Shown one piece after another: positions 28,334-37,742 of a DNA stretch of 64,000 nt; position 1 is the first letter of the stretch, and each line of letters starts with the position of its first letter. Source of the DNA: Lachnospiraceae bacterium XPB1003 (GTDB lineage: Bacteria; Bacillota; Clostridia; Lachnospirales; Lachnospiraceae); NCBI GenBank assembly GCA_900102065.1, contig FMVK01000014.1, positions 30,595-94,594 on the forward strand, given 5' to 3'. A program made the position numbers and the translations under genes. Under the pieces are notes generated by a model. The model did no database searches. It was not told where the DNA came from and worked only from the letters and a program-made list of their open reading frames with translations.

Positions 28334-29321
28334 AATTGATTTTGTGGATTTTTGGCCCGACTTTGTTAAGACGGACAATTTCTTCTATAACACGCTGATA
28401 AAGTATTACGACGTTGAGATAAGCGATACACCCGATTACATCTTCAGCGGGGGATTTTCCGATAAGCATTTTGATTATCAGGACTGTGTGAAGATCTTCT
28501 TTACCGGAGAAAATATCGTTCCGGATTTCAATCTCTTCGATTATGCTATGGGCTTTCATTATATCGATTTCGAAGACAGGTATCTGAGGCTTCCTCTGTA
28601 TGCCCTGTATTCACGTGATAAAGTCATAGAGCCTGCTCTGAAAAAGCATACATATTCGGATGAGTATTATCTGTCCAAGAAGAAGTTCTGCAACAGGGTA
28701 GTATCCAATCCTTATGCCATGGGCGAGAGAGATCACATGTTCCTCAAGCTCAATGAATATAAGGAAATCGATTCCGGCGGAAAGTACAGAAACAATGTGG
28801 GCGGACCCGTAGCAGATAAGGTGGCTTTTGAAAAGGATTATAAATTCACTCTGGCCTTCGAGAATTCCTGCATGAACGGTTATACCACGGAAAAGATACT
28901 GGAAGCCTTTGCGGGAGATACGATCCCCGTTTACTGGGGAAGCTCGAGGATAAAGGAAGAATTCAATCCGGAATCCTTTATTGATGCCGCATCCTTCGGA
29001 AGCATCGAAGCAGCTATCGAAGAGATCAAGAGGATCGATAACGATGATGAGCTCTTCCTGAAAATGATGAAGGCTCCCATCCTTACAGACGATGTACAGG
29101 CGAAGATGATCCTTGAAGAGGATTTTGCAGACGGATTTTTAAGACATATATTTGATCAGGATTTGGAAGTCGCAAAACGCAGGAACATGGTATATCTGGG
29201 ACGCGATTACCAGAAGAAGCTTAAGGATGCAAAGAAGGCTGTTCGCATGCTTGATGTGATAAAGAAGCCCATGCACCTCATGAATAAGGTCAGATATCAG
29301 GTTTTTTCAAAGAATAAATAA
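28311..29321 (+). CDS. GT10-family fucosyltransferase-like protein
   Basis: 336 residues. ATG 28311 is preferred over 28305 for spacing from AGG; either start overlaps the GT4 gene by 20-30 bp. The C-terminal motif FTLAFENSCMNGYTTEKILE followed by IPVYWGS is the donor-binding signature of GT10 alpha-1,3/4-fucosyltransferases. It would transfer fucose or a related sugar from GDP-fucose. No GDP-fucose synthesis genes lie in this window, so the donor would have to be made elsewhere. Confidence 0.85.
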   Translation: METKKKIKIDFVDFWPDFVKTDNFFYNTLIKYYDVEISDTPDYIFSGGFSDKHFDYQDCVKIFFTGENIVPDFNLFDYAMGFHYIDFEDRYLRLPLYALYSRDKVIEPALKKHTYSDEYYLSKKKFCNRVVSNPYAMGERDHMFLKLNEYKEIDSGGKYRNNVGGPVADKVAFEKDYKFTLAFENSCMNGYTTEKILEAFAGDTIPVYWGSSRIKEEFNPESFIDAASFGSIEAAIEEIKRIDNDDELFLKMMKAPILTDDVQAKMILEEDFADGFLRHIFDQDLEVAKRRNMVYLGRDYQKKLKDAKKAVRMLDVIKKPMHLMNKVRYQVFSKNK

Positions 29322-29340
29322 GATCAGTTTTTAGGATACA

Positions 29341-30813
29341 ATGACATTTACAACACTTGAATTTGCATATTTTTTTGCGGCTGTTTTCCTTCTGTATTAC
29401 ATACTTCCGGGAAAATGCCAGTGGGTCATACTGCTTTTGGCTTCGGGATACTTTTATTTTCAGGTAGGTATCCCGGGCTTTTTGATGTTGTGCGCTATCG
29501 CGGTGATCACCTGGGGAGCGGGACTCATAGTTGAGAAGGCTGTAAATAAGGCGAAAAAGAATGCTGATGGTAAGGGCTCAAATGTTGCGAGAAATGTGGC
29601 TTTCTGGAGCTCCATGCTCCTCTTTATCATTCTGTTGGTGATAATGAGACTGCCTTTCGCATCTTTCATAATGCCGTTAGGTCTGTCTTTCTATACGCTT
29701 CAGTGCATAGGATATATCACTGAAGTCTACAGGGAAAGCACGGCAGCAGAGAAGAACTTTTTTAAGCTTGCTCTGTATGTATCTTATTTTCCACATATTT
29801 TACAGGGACCCTTTGAAGACTATAAAGAATTAAAACCTCAGCTTGATGCCGTTCATGTATTTGATGCGGATAAAGCCTACAGGGGAGCTGCAAGATTCTT
29901 ATTCGGTCTTATGAAGAAGCTGGTTCTTGCTGATCGTATCGGATATATCGTTGATTCCGTATTTGAAAGTCCCGACGGTTATTACGGATTAACGGTAGTG
30001 ATCGTTATGGTGCTCTATACAATACAGCTCTATGCGGATTTTTCCGGATATATGGATATGGCTTCGGGAGTATCGCTGCTCCTTGGTATCGAGATCAGAG
30101 AGAATTTCAATGTTCCCTACGGATCAAAGTCCATGGCTGAGTTCTGGAGGAGATGGCATATGTCGCTGGGACTCTGGTTCAAGGCTTATATCTTCTATCC
30201 CTGCCTCAGGACAAAGCTTTGCATGAATATCCAGAAGCACTTCAAGACGAAGAAGAAAAAATATCTGATGAAGACGGTGCCTACGGCTATAGCGCTTACG
30301 GTGAACTGGACTCTCATAGGACTGTGGCACGGTTTTGATGCCAATTACCTGGCTTATGACTGGTTCTGCGGACTGATAATAATCGTTTCGGAATTCCTCA
30401 GACCCGTATATGCTAAGGTAAACGATTCCGCACCGAAGGTATTCGGATCGCGTGTCATGGATGCGCTTAGGACTGTCAGGACGTTCCTCCTCGTGGCATT
30501 CAGCTTTATGTTCTTCAGGCCCGAGACCTTGGGCGATTCATTTCTTATGATGAAGGATATATTTGTAAGAGCGGACGTGAAAGCTGCGGCAATGTTTGTT
30601 TATGATCACAGTTATGATATGTTCCTTATCACGCTTCCGCTTATCATACTTCTGGTGGCAGATATATTAAAATACAGGGAAGTTGATATCTTCCAAAAGA
30701 TACACAAGTGGAATCCTGTATGCAGATGGGCGGTTTATATACTCGCTATATTACTTGTATATATATGCAAGGGCGACAGGAGTGCTGCCGGATTTGCATA
30801 TTATATCTTCTGA
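29341..30813 (+). CDS. MBOAT-family membrane O-acyltransferase (AlgI/DltB-like)
   Basis: 490 residues with about ten hydrophobic segments. The motifs FMPLGLSFYTLQCIGY-like (read here as IMPLGLSFYTLQ), PHILQGPFEDY, EFWRRWHMSLG and the catalytic-histidine region LIGLWHGFDAN match AlgI/DltB-type acyltransferases. These move an acyl group from a cytoplasmic thioester carrier to a glycan outside the membrane. Here an FkbH-like enzyme starts 21 bp downstream and an acyl carrier protein is three genes on, so a carrier-bound acyl donor is likely. Confidence 0.9.
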   Translation: MTFTTLEFAYFFAAVFLLYYILPGKCQWVILLLASGYFYFQVGIPGFLMLCAIAVITWGAGLIVEKAVNKAKKNADGKGSNVARNVAFWSSMLLFIILLVIMRLPFASFIMPLGLSFYTLQCIGYITEVYRESTAAEKNFFKLALYVSYFPHILQGPFEDYKELKPQLDAVHVFDADKAYRGAARFLFGLMKKLVLADRIGYIVDSVFESPDGYYGLTVVIVMVLYTIQLYADFSGYMDMASGVSLLLGIEIRENFNVPYGSKSMAEFWRRWHMSLGLWFKAYIFYPCLRTKLCMNIQKHFKTKKKKYLMKTVPTAIALTVNWTLIGLWHGFDANYLAYDWFCGLIIIVSEFLRPVYAKVNDSAPKVFGSRVMDALRTVRTFLLVAFSFMFFRPETLGDSFLMMKDIFVRADVKAAAMFVYDHSYDMFLITLPLIILLVADILKYREVDIFQKIHKWNPVCRWAVYILAILLVYICKGDRSAAGFAYYIF

Positions 30814-30834
30814 TAAAGGAAAACAAAGAATTAT

Positions 30835-32553
30835 ATGGCTTCATTTATAGAATTAAAGAGAAATCTGAAAAAAGACATGTCTGCATTGCCGGAGTACCGA
30901 TTCGCCGTTACGGGTGACTGTGCGACTCAGCATCTTGCCACGGCTTTGAGAGGGCAGGCCTACGAGTACGGGATGAATCTCGTAATGTTCGATGCGGACT
31001 ATGATGAGATCCGTGCACAGCTTATGGATCCTTCCTCGGAGCTGTATGAACATAAGCCCGAAGCGATACTTATCGATATGTGCACCGAGAAGCTCTATGA
31101 AGCTTATTGCATGACAGCTGCGGAAGAGAGAGCCGACTTCGCGGACAGGAAGATGGAAGAGATCCTGGGATACTGGGAACATATAAAGTCCAATGTGGCC
31201 GGTACGAAGATCATACAGTTTAATTTCCCGGAGAGTGATGACAGGATATTCGGAAATTTCGCCAATTCGGTCGGATCATCATTTTTATTCCAGACCAGGA
31301 AGCTTAATCTGTTGATGATGGAGAAAGCTTCCGAATATGCGGGAGTCTTCATCTGTGACCTGAGTGTACTGAGGGCAAGATTCGGAGATGCTGCATTCAA
31401 GGATAATAAAATGTATTATGCGGCAAGAATGCCGTATTCCACGGATATGCTGGTGCATATATCCGATGAGGTGATGAAGATAGTGAATGCCCTCAGGGCG
31501 AAGATAAAGAAATGTGTTGTCCTGGATCTGGATAATACGCTTTGGGGCGGTGTCATAGGTGACGACGGCCTCGAAGGGATAGAGATAGGAGAGCTTGGTA
31601 TCGGAAGAGCCTTCAGGGATTTTCAGCTGTGGCTAAAGGAGCTTACGAAGAGGGGGATCATACTTGCGGTATGCAGCAAGAATGATGAAGACAAGGCAAA
31701 GGAACCCTTTGAAAAACATCCCGATATGGTCCTTAAGCTTGATGATATAGCATGCTTCATCGCCAACTGGGAAGACAAGGCATCGAATATCAAGAAGATA
31801 AGAGAGATACTTAATCTTGGCATGGACAGCTTTGTATTCCTTGATGACAATCCGTTTGAGAGGAATCTTGTAAAGAGCATGATCCCGGAGATCACTGTTC
31901 CTGATCTGCCGGAAGACCCTGCGGAATATCTCGGATATCTAAAGAGCCTGGATCTGTTTGAGACCATATCTTTTGCTGCGGATGATGCGGTAAGGACGAA
32001 GCAGTACAGGGCGGAAGCAGAGCGCGTTAAGTCGCAGGCAGCATTTTCGGATTACAAGGATTATCTGAAGGATCTGGATATGGTGGCATATGCGGGCCCT
32101 TTCGATACTTTCCACTATCCCAGGATAGCGGAGCTGTCACAGCGTTCCAATCAGTTCAACTTAAGGACTGTTCGCTATACGGCAGATGAGATAAAGGCTC
32201 TTGCGGAGGATCCTTCATATATAACATTATATTTTACATTGAAGGATAAGTTCGGTGATCACGGGCTGATCAGTGTGGCTGTGATAAAGAAGGAAGATGA
32301 CAGCGCGTTTATAGAGAACTGGTTTATGAGCTGCCGTGTCCTCAAGCGCACCATGGAAGAATATATAATCAACTCTATGGTCAGTGCGGTGAAGGATGCG
32401 GGGATAGGAATGATAAAGGCTGAATATATCCCTACCGCCAAGAATGCTATGGTCAAGGATATATACGGACGCATGGGATTTGAGGATCTCGGAGACGGAA
32501 AATACAGATGCGACGTTAACAGCTTTGCGATGCGGGAAACATATGTCAGCTAA
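30835..32553 (+). CDS. FkbH-like HAD-IIIC family protein
   Basis: 572 residues. After an N-terminal domain of about 215 residues, the HAD motif VVLDLDNTLWGGVIGDDG (Asp nucleophile in DLDNT, near residue 230) and VFLDDNPFERNLV mark the HAD-IIIC/FkbH family. A C-terminal acyltransferase-like domain (LSQRSNQFNLRT, WFMSCRVLKRTMEE) completes it. FkbH proteins load a three-carbon unit from 1,3-bisphosphoglycerate onto an acyl carrier protein as a glyceryl or lactyl-type thioester. Location between the MBOAT gene and an acyl carrier protein supports this. Its stop overlaps the next gene by 11 bp. Confidence 0.88.
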   Translation: MASFIELKRNLKKDMSALPEYRFAVTGDCATQHLATALRGQAYEYGMNLVMFDADYDEIRAQLMDPSSELYEHKPEAILIDMCTEKLYEAYCMTAAEERADFADRKMEEILGYWEHIKSNVAGTKIIQFNFPESDDRIFGNFANSVGSSFLFQTRKLNLLMMEKASEYAGVFICDLSVLRARFGDAAFKDNKMYYAARMPYSTDMLVHISDEVMKIVNALRAKIKKCVVLDLDNTLWGGVIGDDGLEGIEIGELGIGRAFRDFQLWLKELTKRGIILAVCSKNDEDKAKEPFEKHPDMVLKLDDIACFIANWEDKASNIKKIREILNLGMDSFVFLDDNPFERNLVKSMIPEITVPDLPEDPAEYLGYLKSLDLFETISFAADDAVRTKQYRAEAERVKSQAAFSDYKDYLKDLDMVAYAGPFDTFHYPRIAELSQRSNQFNLRTVRYTADEIKALAEDPSYITLYFTLKDKFGDHGLISVAVIKKEDDSAFIENWFMSCRVLKRTMEEYIINSMVSAVKDAGIGMIKAEYIPTAKNAMVKDIYGRMGFEDLGDGKYRCDVNSFAMRETYVS

Positions 32554-34012
32554 AAAAAGTTATAAATACTCCGCAGAGAGTATCATCATAATGGTACTTG
32601 CGGTCATATTCATGATATCGGTAGTTACTCATTATCAGGATTATACATTCTGGTATGATGAACTCTGCACCATATCTTTTGTGCGCCTGCCAAGATCCCT
32701 TGGCGAGCTTATGCATATCTTTCTTACGGATGAGGTGACCAATCTGCCACTGTATGATGTCATACTCTGGTTCTGGTACAGGATAGTCCCTCATACGGAA
32801 GGCTTTTTACTTTTCCCCAATCTGATCTTTTATATAACAGGTGTTCTCGGCCTCACTGGTCTCTTAAAGAAGGTGACGGGCAATGACAGAGCAGGACTTA
32901 TCTTTACTTTCCTTGCTTTTGCCAATCCCTTCGCTGTTAAGTCTGTCATCAATGAGCTCAGAGCTTATGCGCTCCTGTATATGTTCGCATCTCTTACTCT
33001 TATGAATTTCATTCAAAGGATACCCGAGATCGGACTCAAGGAAGAAGCGGGAAAGAGGGTGGCTTTTTCGCTCTCATTACTTGCTCTTTCCTTTACCCAT
33101 TTCTTCGGAGTGCTCTTTGCTGCAGAACTCTTTGCAGTGGAGCTGTTGCTTAGGATCAGGCGGAAAAAGGGCAGGAGATTCACGGAGATCATAGGCGTAT
33201 ATCTGATCCCCTTAGTCTGCTGTGGCATATGGGTCATGTGTGCCATGAGCATGAAGAGGAGAAATATCGAATCCTTTTGGGTGGACGTACCGGGGATAAA
33301 GGAGATATTCGGCGCAGTCAATTCGGTATGCGGCCATATCCCGGCTCTGACGGTATTCATCGGTCTGGTGATGATAGCATATGTGATATTTGTACTGATC
33401 ACAAAGCGTAAGAGCGCCGATGTAAGCCTTGCGGTCATGCTCTCTGCACTTGTGGCGCTCATCTTTGCGGCTGTCCTTACTTACAGTATCGTTATCAGCA
33501 AGAGCGGCGGTCTCTTTGTTCAGAGATACTTTACGGTCATAATGCCCGCGCTGCAGATGACGGAAGCACTGGCCATATATGCGCTGGCGGAGGGGATCGC
33601 GGACAAGACTAAGAAGAATCCGAGGATGGTAAGTCTCATCTCCCTTATACCTGTGATATGTGTGATGACAGCGGGCGGTATCAAAGAATTCAAATATGCA
33701 TATACGGAATATATAGCCGACGGAGAGGATGCGGAGGATATTCACGATGAGGAAGTGGATGTTGATAAGAGTGAGGTCCTGGTCATCCTGGGGAGACCCT
33801 CGGATATCATAGACCAATACGGAAGAGACGGCTGGGCCGAATTCTATCTCCGTGACAGAGGTTACAGGACCGTATGGGAAGAAGACGCTGCGCTTCTTAA
33901 AACCTATGACAGGGTAGCGGTCTATCCCGTGGATCTGGATGAGGACCTGGATCCGGCGCTCTTTGAGGGCTATACGGAAGGCCCCGACGGCTTCTGGAAA
34001 CGTGAAAAATAA
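32543..34012 (+). CDS. GT39-like multi-pass membrane glycosyltransferase
   Basis: 489 residues from ATG 32543, overlapping the FkbH gene by 11 bp. About ten hydrophobic segments are followed by an extracytoplasmic tail of about 80 residues. An acidic pair in the first loop (TFWYDELCTISF) matches the DE motif of PMT/ArnT-type GT-C transferases, which use polyprenyl-phosphate sugars. It could attach a sugar on the outer face, or act as the missing polymerase. Family assignment is moderate. Confidence 0.65.
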   Translation: MSAKKSYKYSAESIIIMVLAVIFMISVVTHYQDYTFWYDELCTISFVRLPRSLGELMHIFLTDEVTNLPLYDVILWFWYRIVPHTEGFLLFPNLIFYITGVLGLTGLLKKVTGNDRAGLIFTFLAFANPFAVKSVINELRAYALLYMFASLTLMNFIQRIPEIGLKEEAGKRVAFSLSLLALSFTHFFGVLFAAELFAVELLLRIRRKKGRRFTEIIGVYLIPLVCCGIWVMCAMSMKRRNIESFWVDVPGIKEIFGAVNSVCGHIPALTVFIGLVMIAYVIFVLITKRKSADVSLAVMLSALVALIFAAVLTYSIVISKSGGLFVQRYFTVIMPALQMTEALAIYALAEGIADKTKKNPRMVSLISLIPVICVMTAGGIKEFKYAYTEYIADGEDAEDIHDEEVDVDKSEVLVILGRPSDIIDQYGRDGWAEFYLRDRGYRTVWEEDAALLKTYDRVAVYPVDLDEDLDPALFEGYTEGPDGFWKREK

Positions 34013-34050
34013 AGGGATTTATGGTAAAATTATCCTTTGGAGGAATGATC

Positions 34051-34290
34051 ATGACAAGGGAAGAGATTTTAAACAAAGTTAATGAAGTTTTTCATGAAGT
34101 ATTTGACGATGACAGCATCGAAGTAACGGAGACGACTACCGCCAAGGACATCGAGGACTGGGATTCGCTTATGCATATCACACTGGTTTCCGAGATAGAG
34201 AATGCCTTCGGCTTTAAATTCATGATGAAAGATGTCGTTGGTATGAAGAATGTGGGCGAGATGCTGGACATCATCGCACAGAATATCTGA
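34051..34290 (+). CDS. Acyl carrier protein
   Basis: 79 residues from ATG 34051, 7 nt after GGAGG. The phosphopantetheine attachment motif is DWDSLMH, preceded by an acidic first helix (REEILNKVNEVFHEVF). It is a dedicated carrier rather than the fatty-acid one, judging by its place between sugar-transferase, FkbH and MaoC genes and by the W before DSL, common in carriers paired with FkbH. It likely holds the acyl group for the MBOAT enzyme. Confidence 0.9.
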   Translation: MTREEILNKVNEVFHEVFDDDSIEVTETTTAKDIEDWDSLMHITLVSEIENAFGFKFMMKDVVGMKNVGEMLDIIAQNI

Positions 34291-34316
34291 CGGATATTAG
34301 CAAGAAGGATTTCAAA

Positions 34317-34733
34317 ATGAAGCATTATAAGATTAAAGATATGCAGATCGGAATGACCGAGTCGTTCACTGTATCCATAACCGAGGAGATGCAGAATGCC
34401 TTCACGGAGATCAGCGGCGACACCAATCCGATGCATCTGGATGAGGAATATGCCAAGGCGAAGGGATACGAGGGAAAGCTCGTATACGGGATGCTCACTT
34501 CCTCTCTTTATTCCAGACTGGCGGGAGTTTATCTTCCCGGTGAAAACTGCATACTTCAGGAAGTAAGATCAAGATTTCATGCGCCTGTTTATATTGGTGA
34601 TACACTGACAGTCATGGGAACCGTGGAAGAGGTCCATGAGGCTGTGAAGATGATCAAGGTCAAGGCTGTCGTAGTCAATCAGAACGGAGTTAAAGTATCA
34701 CAGGCGACGATACAGGCAATGCTTACAGAGTAG
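34317..34733 (+). CDS. MaoC-like hotdog dehydratase/hydratase
   Basis: 138 residues. The R-hydratase motif (ISGDTNPMHLDEEYAKAKGY, with catalytic Asp and His) and YGMLTSSLYSRLAG mark a MaoC-like hotdog protein, which hydrates enoyl or dehydrates 3-hydroxyacyl thioesters. It lies 26 bp after the carrier protein and 12 bp before an SDR gene, so it may tailor the carrier-bound acyl unit. Confidence 0.88.
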   Translation: MKHYKIKDMQIGMTESFTVSITEEMQNAFTEISGDTNPMHLDEEYAKAKGYEGKLVYGMLTSSLYSRLAGVYLPGENCILQEVRSRFHAPVYIGDTLTVMGTVEEVHEAVKMIKVKAVVVNQNGVKVSQATIQAMLTE

Positions 34734-34745
34734 GTTTTAGATTCT

Positions 34746-35489
34746 ATGAGCGGAACGGATCTTAAAAAAACATATCTTTGCATAGGTGCATCATCAGATG
34801 TGTGTTCCGAATATATCGGACATCTGGTCAGGAATAATCCGGCGGGGATCACTGTCCTCGCCCATTCATTTTCAAGACAGGGCAGATTTGATGAGCTTAA
34901 AAAGTCATACCCTAAGGCTCAGATCGTCGATCTGAAAGCCGATCTCTCCGATGCGGATCAGGTTGAAGCCATGATAAGGAGCATCAGGGACGGTTCTTAT
35001 GACATTGATCATTTTCTTTTTTTTCCGGCACTTAAATTTGAATATATGCGTTTAAAGGAACTGGACCTTCAAAGAGTGGAGAAGTCTTTTGCTGTGCAGG
35101 CTGAAAGTTTTATGATTCTTGCAAAGGAATTCTTTCCTGCTATGAAAAAGAAAGAGAATGCAAGAGCTCTTGTGATGCTCACATCATATGTGGCAGATGA
35201 TATGCCGCCGAAATTCATGACTGATTATGTGGTGGCTAAGTATGCGCTTCTTGGTGCCATGAAAGCTGCGGCAGCGGAGTACGGCGGCGGCAAACTCATG
35301 ATAAACGGAATATCTCCGGAAATGATGGATACTTCTTTCTTAGAGAAGCTGGATCCGAAGGTCAGGGAGATGTCTTTATACAAAAACGGAAAGCTTCTTG
35401 TACCTTCAGATCTCTTTGAGACCATGGACGAGATGCTTTCGGAAGATTTTGCTGAAAACGGGACGAATCGGAAGATATGCATATCATAG
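34746..35489 (+). CDS. SDR-family oxidoreductase
   Basis: 247 residues. The cofactor loop reads CIGASSDVCSEY rather than the usual TGxxxGIG, so cofactor binding may be atypical. The catalytic serine region (LVMLTSYVADDMP) and YVVAK supply Ser-Tyr-Lys. In this context it may reduce a 3-oxoacyl or related carrier-bound group. It overlaps the next glycosyltransferase gene by 13 bp. Confidence 0.8.
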   Translation: MSGTDLKKTYLCIGASSDVCSEYIGHLVRNNPAGITVLAHSFSRQGRFDELKKSYPKAQIVDLKADLSDADQVEAMIRSIRDGSYDIDHFLFFPALKFEYMRLKELDLQRVEKSFAVQAESFMILAKEFFPAMKKKENARALVMLTSYVADDMPPKFMTDYVVAKYALLGAMKAAAAEYGGGKLMINGISPEMMDTSFLEKLDPKVREMSLYKNGKLLVPSDLFETMDEMLSEDFAENGTNRKICIS

Positions 35490-36748
35490 GGATAGAACTT
35501 CATGATAATAATTTTACCGGACTGGATCTGTCTCATCCGGAGATGGGGAATCCGGGCATAGGCGGCTCGGAGTATCTCTTCGTGATGCTTGCCGCATATC
35601 TGAATAAATACTTTTGCGATAAGTACGCTGTAAGGATCTATCATTACAGCGAGAATAAACTTCCGGAGGGCACGGAAAGCGTGATCGTATCTTCGGAAGG
35701 AGATATAGTTGAGCGATTAAAGACAGACGGTACGGAAGTGTTCATCCATCATGTGAACAGGGATCTGAACTGGTATGAGAAGATAAAGAAGACATATGTC
35801 GCTGATATCCCCTGGGCACATAATTACATCCACTATCCGGAAGTCAGAGCCATAGTGTCATGTGAGAATGTAAAGCGTGTCATCTTTGTGGGAAGAGAAG
35901 AATATGATTCCTATATGGATGATGACATCATGGAGAAGTCGGCATTCATATTCAATATGATGAATACCGCAGAATGTCTGGGAGAGAGAAAGCCTGACTT
36001 CGGAAAGAATGTTACTTATGTGGGGTCTCTCGTACCTGCAAAGAATTTTCATCTGTTGGCGAAGGTTTGGCCTCAGATCCTGGAAAAGGTGCCTGATGCG
36101 GGATTAAGGGTCATAGGCACCGGAAAGCTCTACAGCAGGAATGCGGAACTTGGAAAATTCGGGATCGCTGAGAGCGGATATGAAGAATCCTTCATGAGAT
36201 ATCTGACAGACGAAGAAGGAAATATTTTAAAGTCAGTTGAGTTTTGCGGGCTGCTTGATAATGCAGGCAGGAAGCGGATCTTCGCAGATACGGCGGTGGG
36301 GGTTGTCAATCCTGCCGCGTCTGATGAGACATTCTGTTTAAGTGCTGTGGAGATGGAGCTTCACGGGATCCCAGTAGTATCAAGGAGAAAACACGGTCTC
36401 CTGGATACCGTAAGTCACGGCAGATCCGGATTCTTATTTAAGAATGAAAAAGAATTCGTTGATGATGTGGTAAAGCTTTTAAACGATAGGAAGCTTAATG
36501 ATGAAATGGGCAGGAATGCCCGTGATATCTTCAAAGACAGATTCGAAGCTGCAGATCTGATAAAAGAATGGAGCAGGAATCTGGATGAAGTGATAGCGGG
36601 AGAAAAGCCCCGTTACGTGAAACCTGAGGGGAATCATTACAATGACGGCAAGTGGGTCAGAATGATCATCAGGACGCTCAGATTCGGACTGGGCCTTAGA
36701 TTCATCCCTTCCGTATGTGCCATGAAGTATAAGATCAAGGGTGTATGA
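35477..36748 (+). CDS. Glycosyltransferase, GT4 type
   Basis: 423 residues. A GT-B fold is indicated by the N-terminal GGSEYLFVMLAAYL and the C-terminal YVGSLVPAKNFHLLAKVWPQ and DETFCLSAVEMELHGIPVV, with the usual donor-binding glutamates. It should add a sugar during repeat-unit assembly. It overlaps both neighbours (13 bp with the SDR gene; a few bases from the next start), so it belongs to the same transcript. Confidence 0.85.
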   Translation: MHIIGIELHDNNFTGLDLSHPEMGNPGIGGSEYLFVMLAAYLNKYFCDKYAVRIYHYSENKLPEGTESVIVSSEGDIVERLKTDGTEVFIHHVNRDLNWYEKIKKTYVADIPWAHNYIHYPEVRAIVSCENVKRVIFVGREEYDSYMDDDIMEKSAFIFNMMNTAECLGERKPDFGKNVTYVGSLVPAKNFHLLAKVWPQILEKVPDAGLRVIGTGKLYSRNAELGKFGIAESGYEESFMRYLTDEEGNILKSVEFCGLLDNAGRKRIFADTAVGVVNPAASDETFCLSAVEMELHGIPVVSRRKHGLLDTVSHGRSGFLFKNEKEFVDDVVKLLNDRKLNDEMGRNARDIFKDRFEAADLIKEWSRNLDEVIAGEKPRYVKPEGNHYNDGKWVRMIIRTLRFGLGLRFIPSVCAMKYKIKGV

Positions 36749-36749
36749 A

Positions 36750-37733
36750 ATGGTAAGTATACTTATCACTACTTATAATCTTGAAAAATATATAGAGCAG
36801 ACTTTGGAGAGCGTGATCTCACAGGAAACAGAGATCCCGGTGGAGATACTGGTGGGAGACGACGGATCGGAAGATGGGACGCCTGACATAGTAAGGCAGA
36901 TCATTGATAAGTATCCCGAAAAAAATATCCGCCTCATTGAAACACCCAGAGATAAAAATGCAAAGTATAACAGGGTGGAGAGGTCGGCCGCAAACAGATT
37001 AAAGTTGCTTGAAGAGGCCAAGGGAGAGTACTGTTCATTCCTTGACGGGGATGATTATTATACGGATAAGCACAGGATCGATAAGATGGTGAAGATCCTG
37101 GATGCACCGGAAAACAGGGATTGTATTTTATGCGCGCATAATCTGAATCTGGCATATGAGGACGGAAGACGCGTGCCGCTTTCAAATGCAAAGACCGAGA
37201 GAAAGATAGAGCTTGATGAATACTGGACAACAATGTTCCTGCAGTCGAATGCAGTGGTGTTCAGGAATATTTATAAAGATCATAAACCGGAAGGAAGACT
37301 GAAAGTTTCCTTTGATGATAATAATATAATGTTCTGGCTCATGCGCTTTGGGAAGATGTATTACCTGCCGGAATCCATGGGAGATTACAGACAGGTGGAA
37401 GGATCCTCATGGAGCGCCATAGACCTGCTTAAGAGAAGCGCTTCAAATATGATCGGCTACAGTGTAGAGCGCGAACTGGCACCTGAGTTAAAGAAGCTCA
37501 GTGATACCAGACATTACCCGGACCTTAAATATCTCTATGATCATAAGGATGAGCTTAAGATAGAGAACCTGGAACCCTTCTATACAACTGCGGTGGACCA
37601 TAATATCACGGAAGCACTGGATGTCTACAGGATGAATGGTAAGTGGATAAAGGAAAGCCTGCGGAACGGGAAAGTCGGACATTTGAAAGCAAGATGCAAA
37701 AGAGTGCTTAAGAAAGCAATGGGTAAGTTTTAG
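36750..37733 (+). CDS. Glycosyltransferase, GT2 type
   Basis: 327 residues from ATG 36750 (GTG 36741 is possible). A GT-A domain opens with VSILITTYNLEKYIEQTLES, then VGDDGSEDGT and a metal-binding FLDGDDYYT (DxD). It resembles transferases for capsule and exopolysaccharide. The start lies 1 bp after the upstream stop codon. Donor and acceptor are unknown. Confidence 0.88.
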   Translation: MVSILITTYNLEKYIEQTLESVISQETEIPVEILVGDDGSEDGTPDIVRQIIDKYPEKNIRLIETPRDKNAKYNRVERSAANRLKLLEEAKGEYCSFLDGDDYYTDKHRIDKMVKILDAPENRDCILCAHNLNLAYEDGRRVPLSNAKTERKIELDEYWTTMFLQSNAVVFRNIYKDHKPEGRLKVSFDDNNIMFWLMRFGKMYYLPESMGDYRQVEGSSWSAIDLLKRSASNMIGYSVERELAPELKKLSDTRHYPDLKYLYDHKDELKIENLEPFYTTAVDHNITEALDVYRMNGKWIKESLRNGKVGHLKARCKRVLKKAMGKF

Positions 37734-37742
37734 GATATTTGA

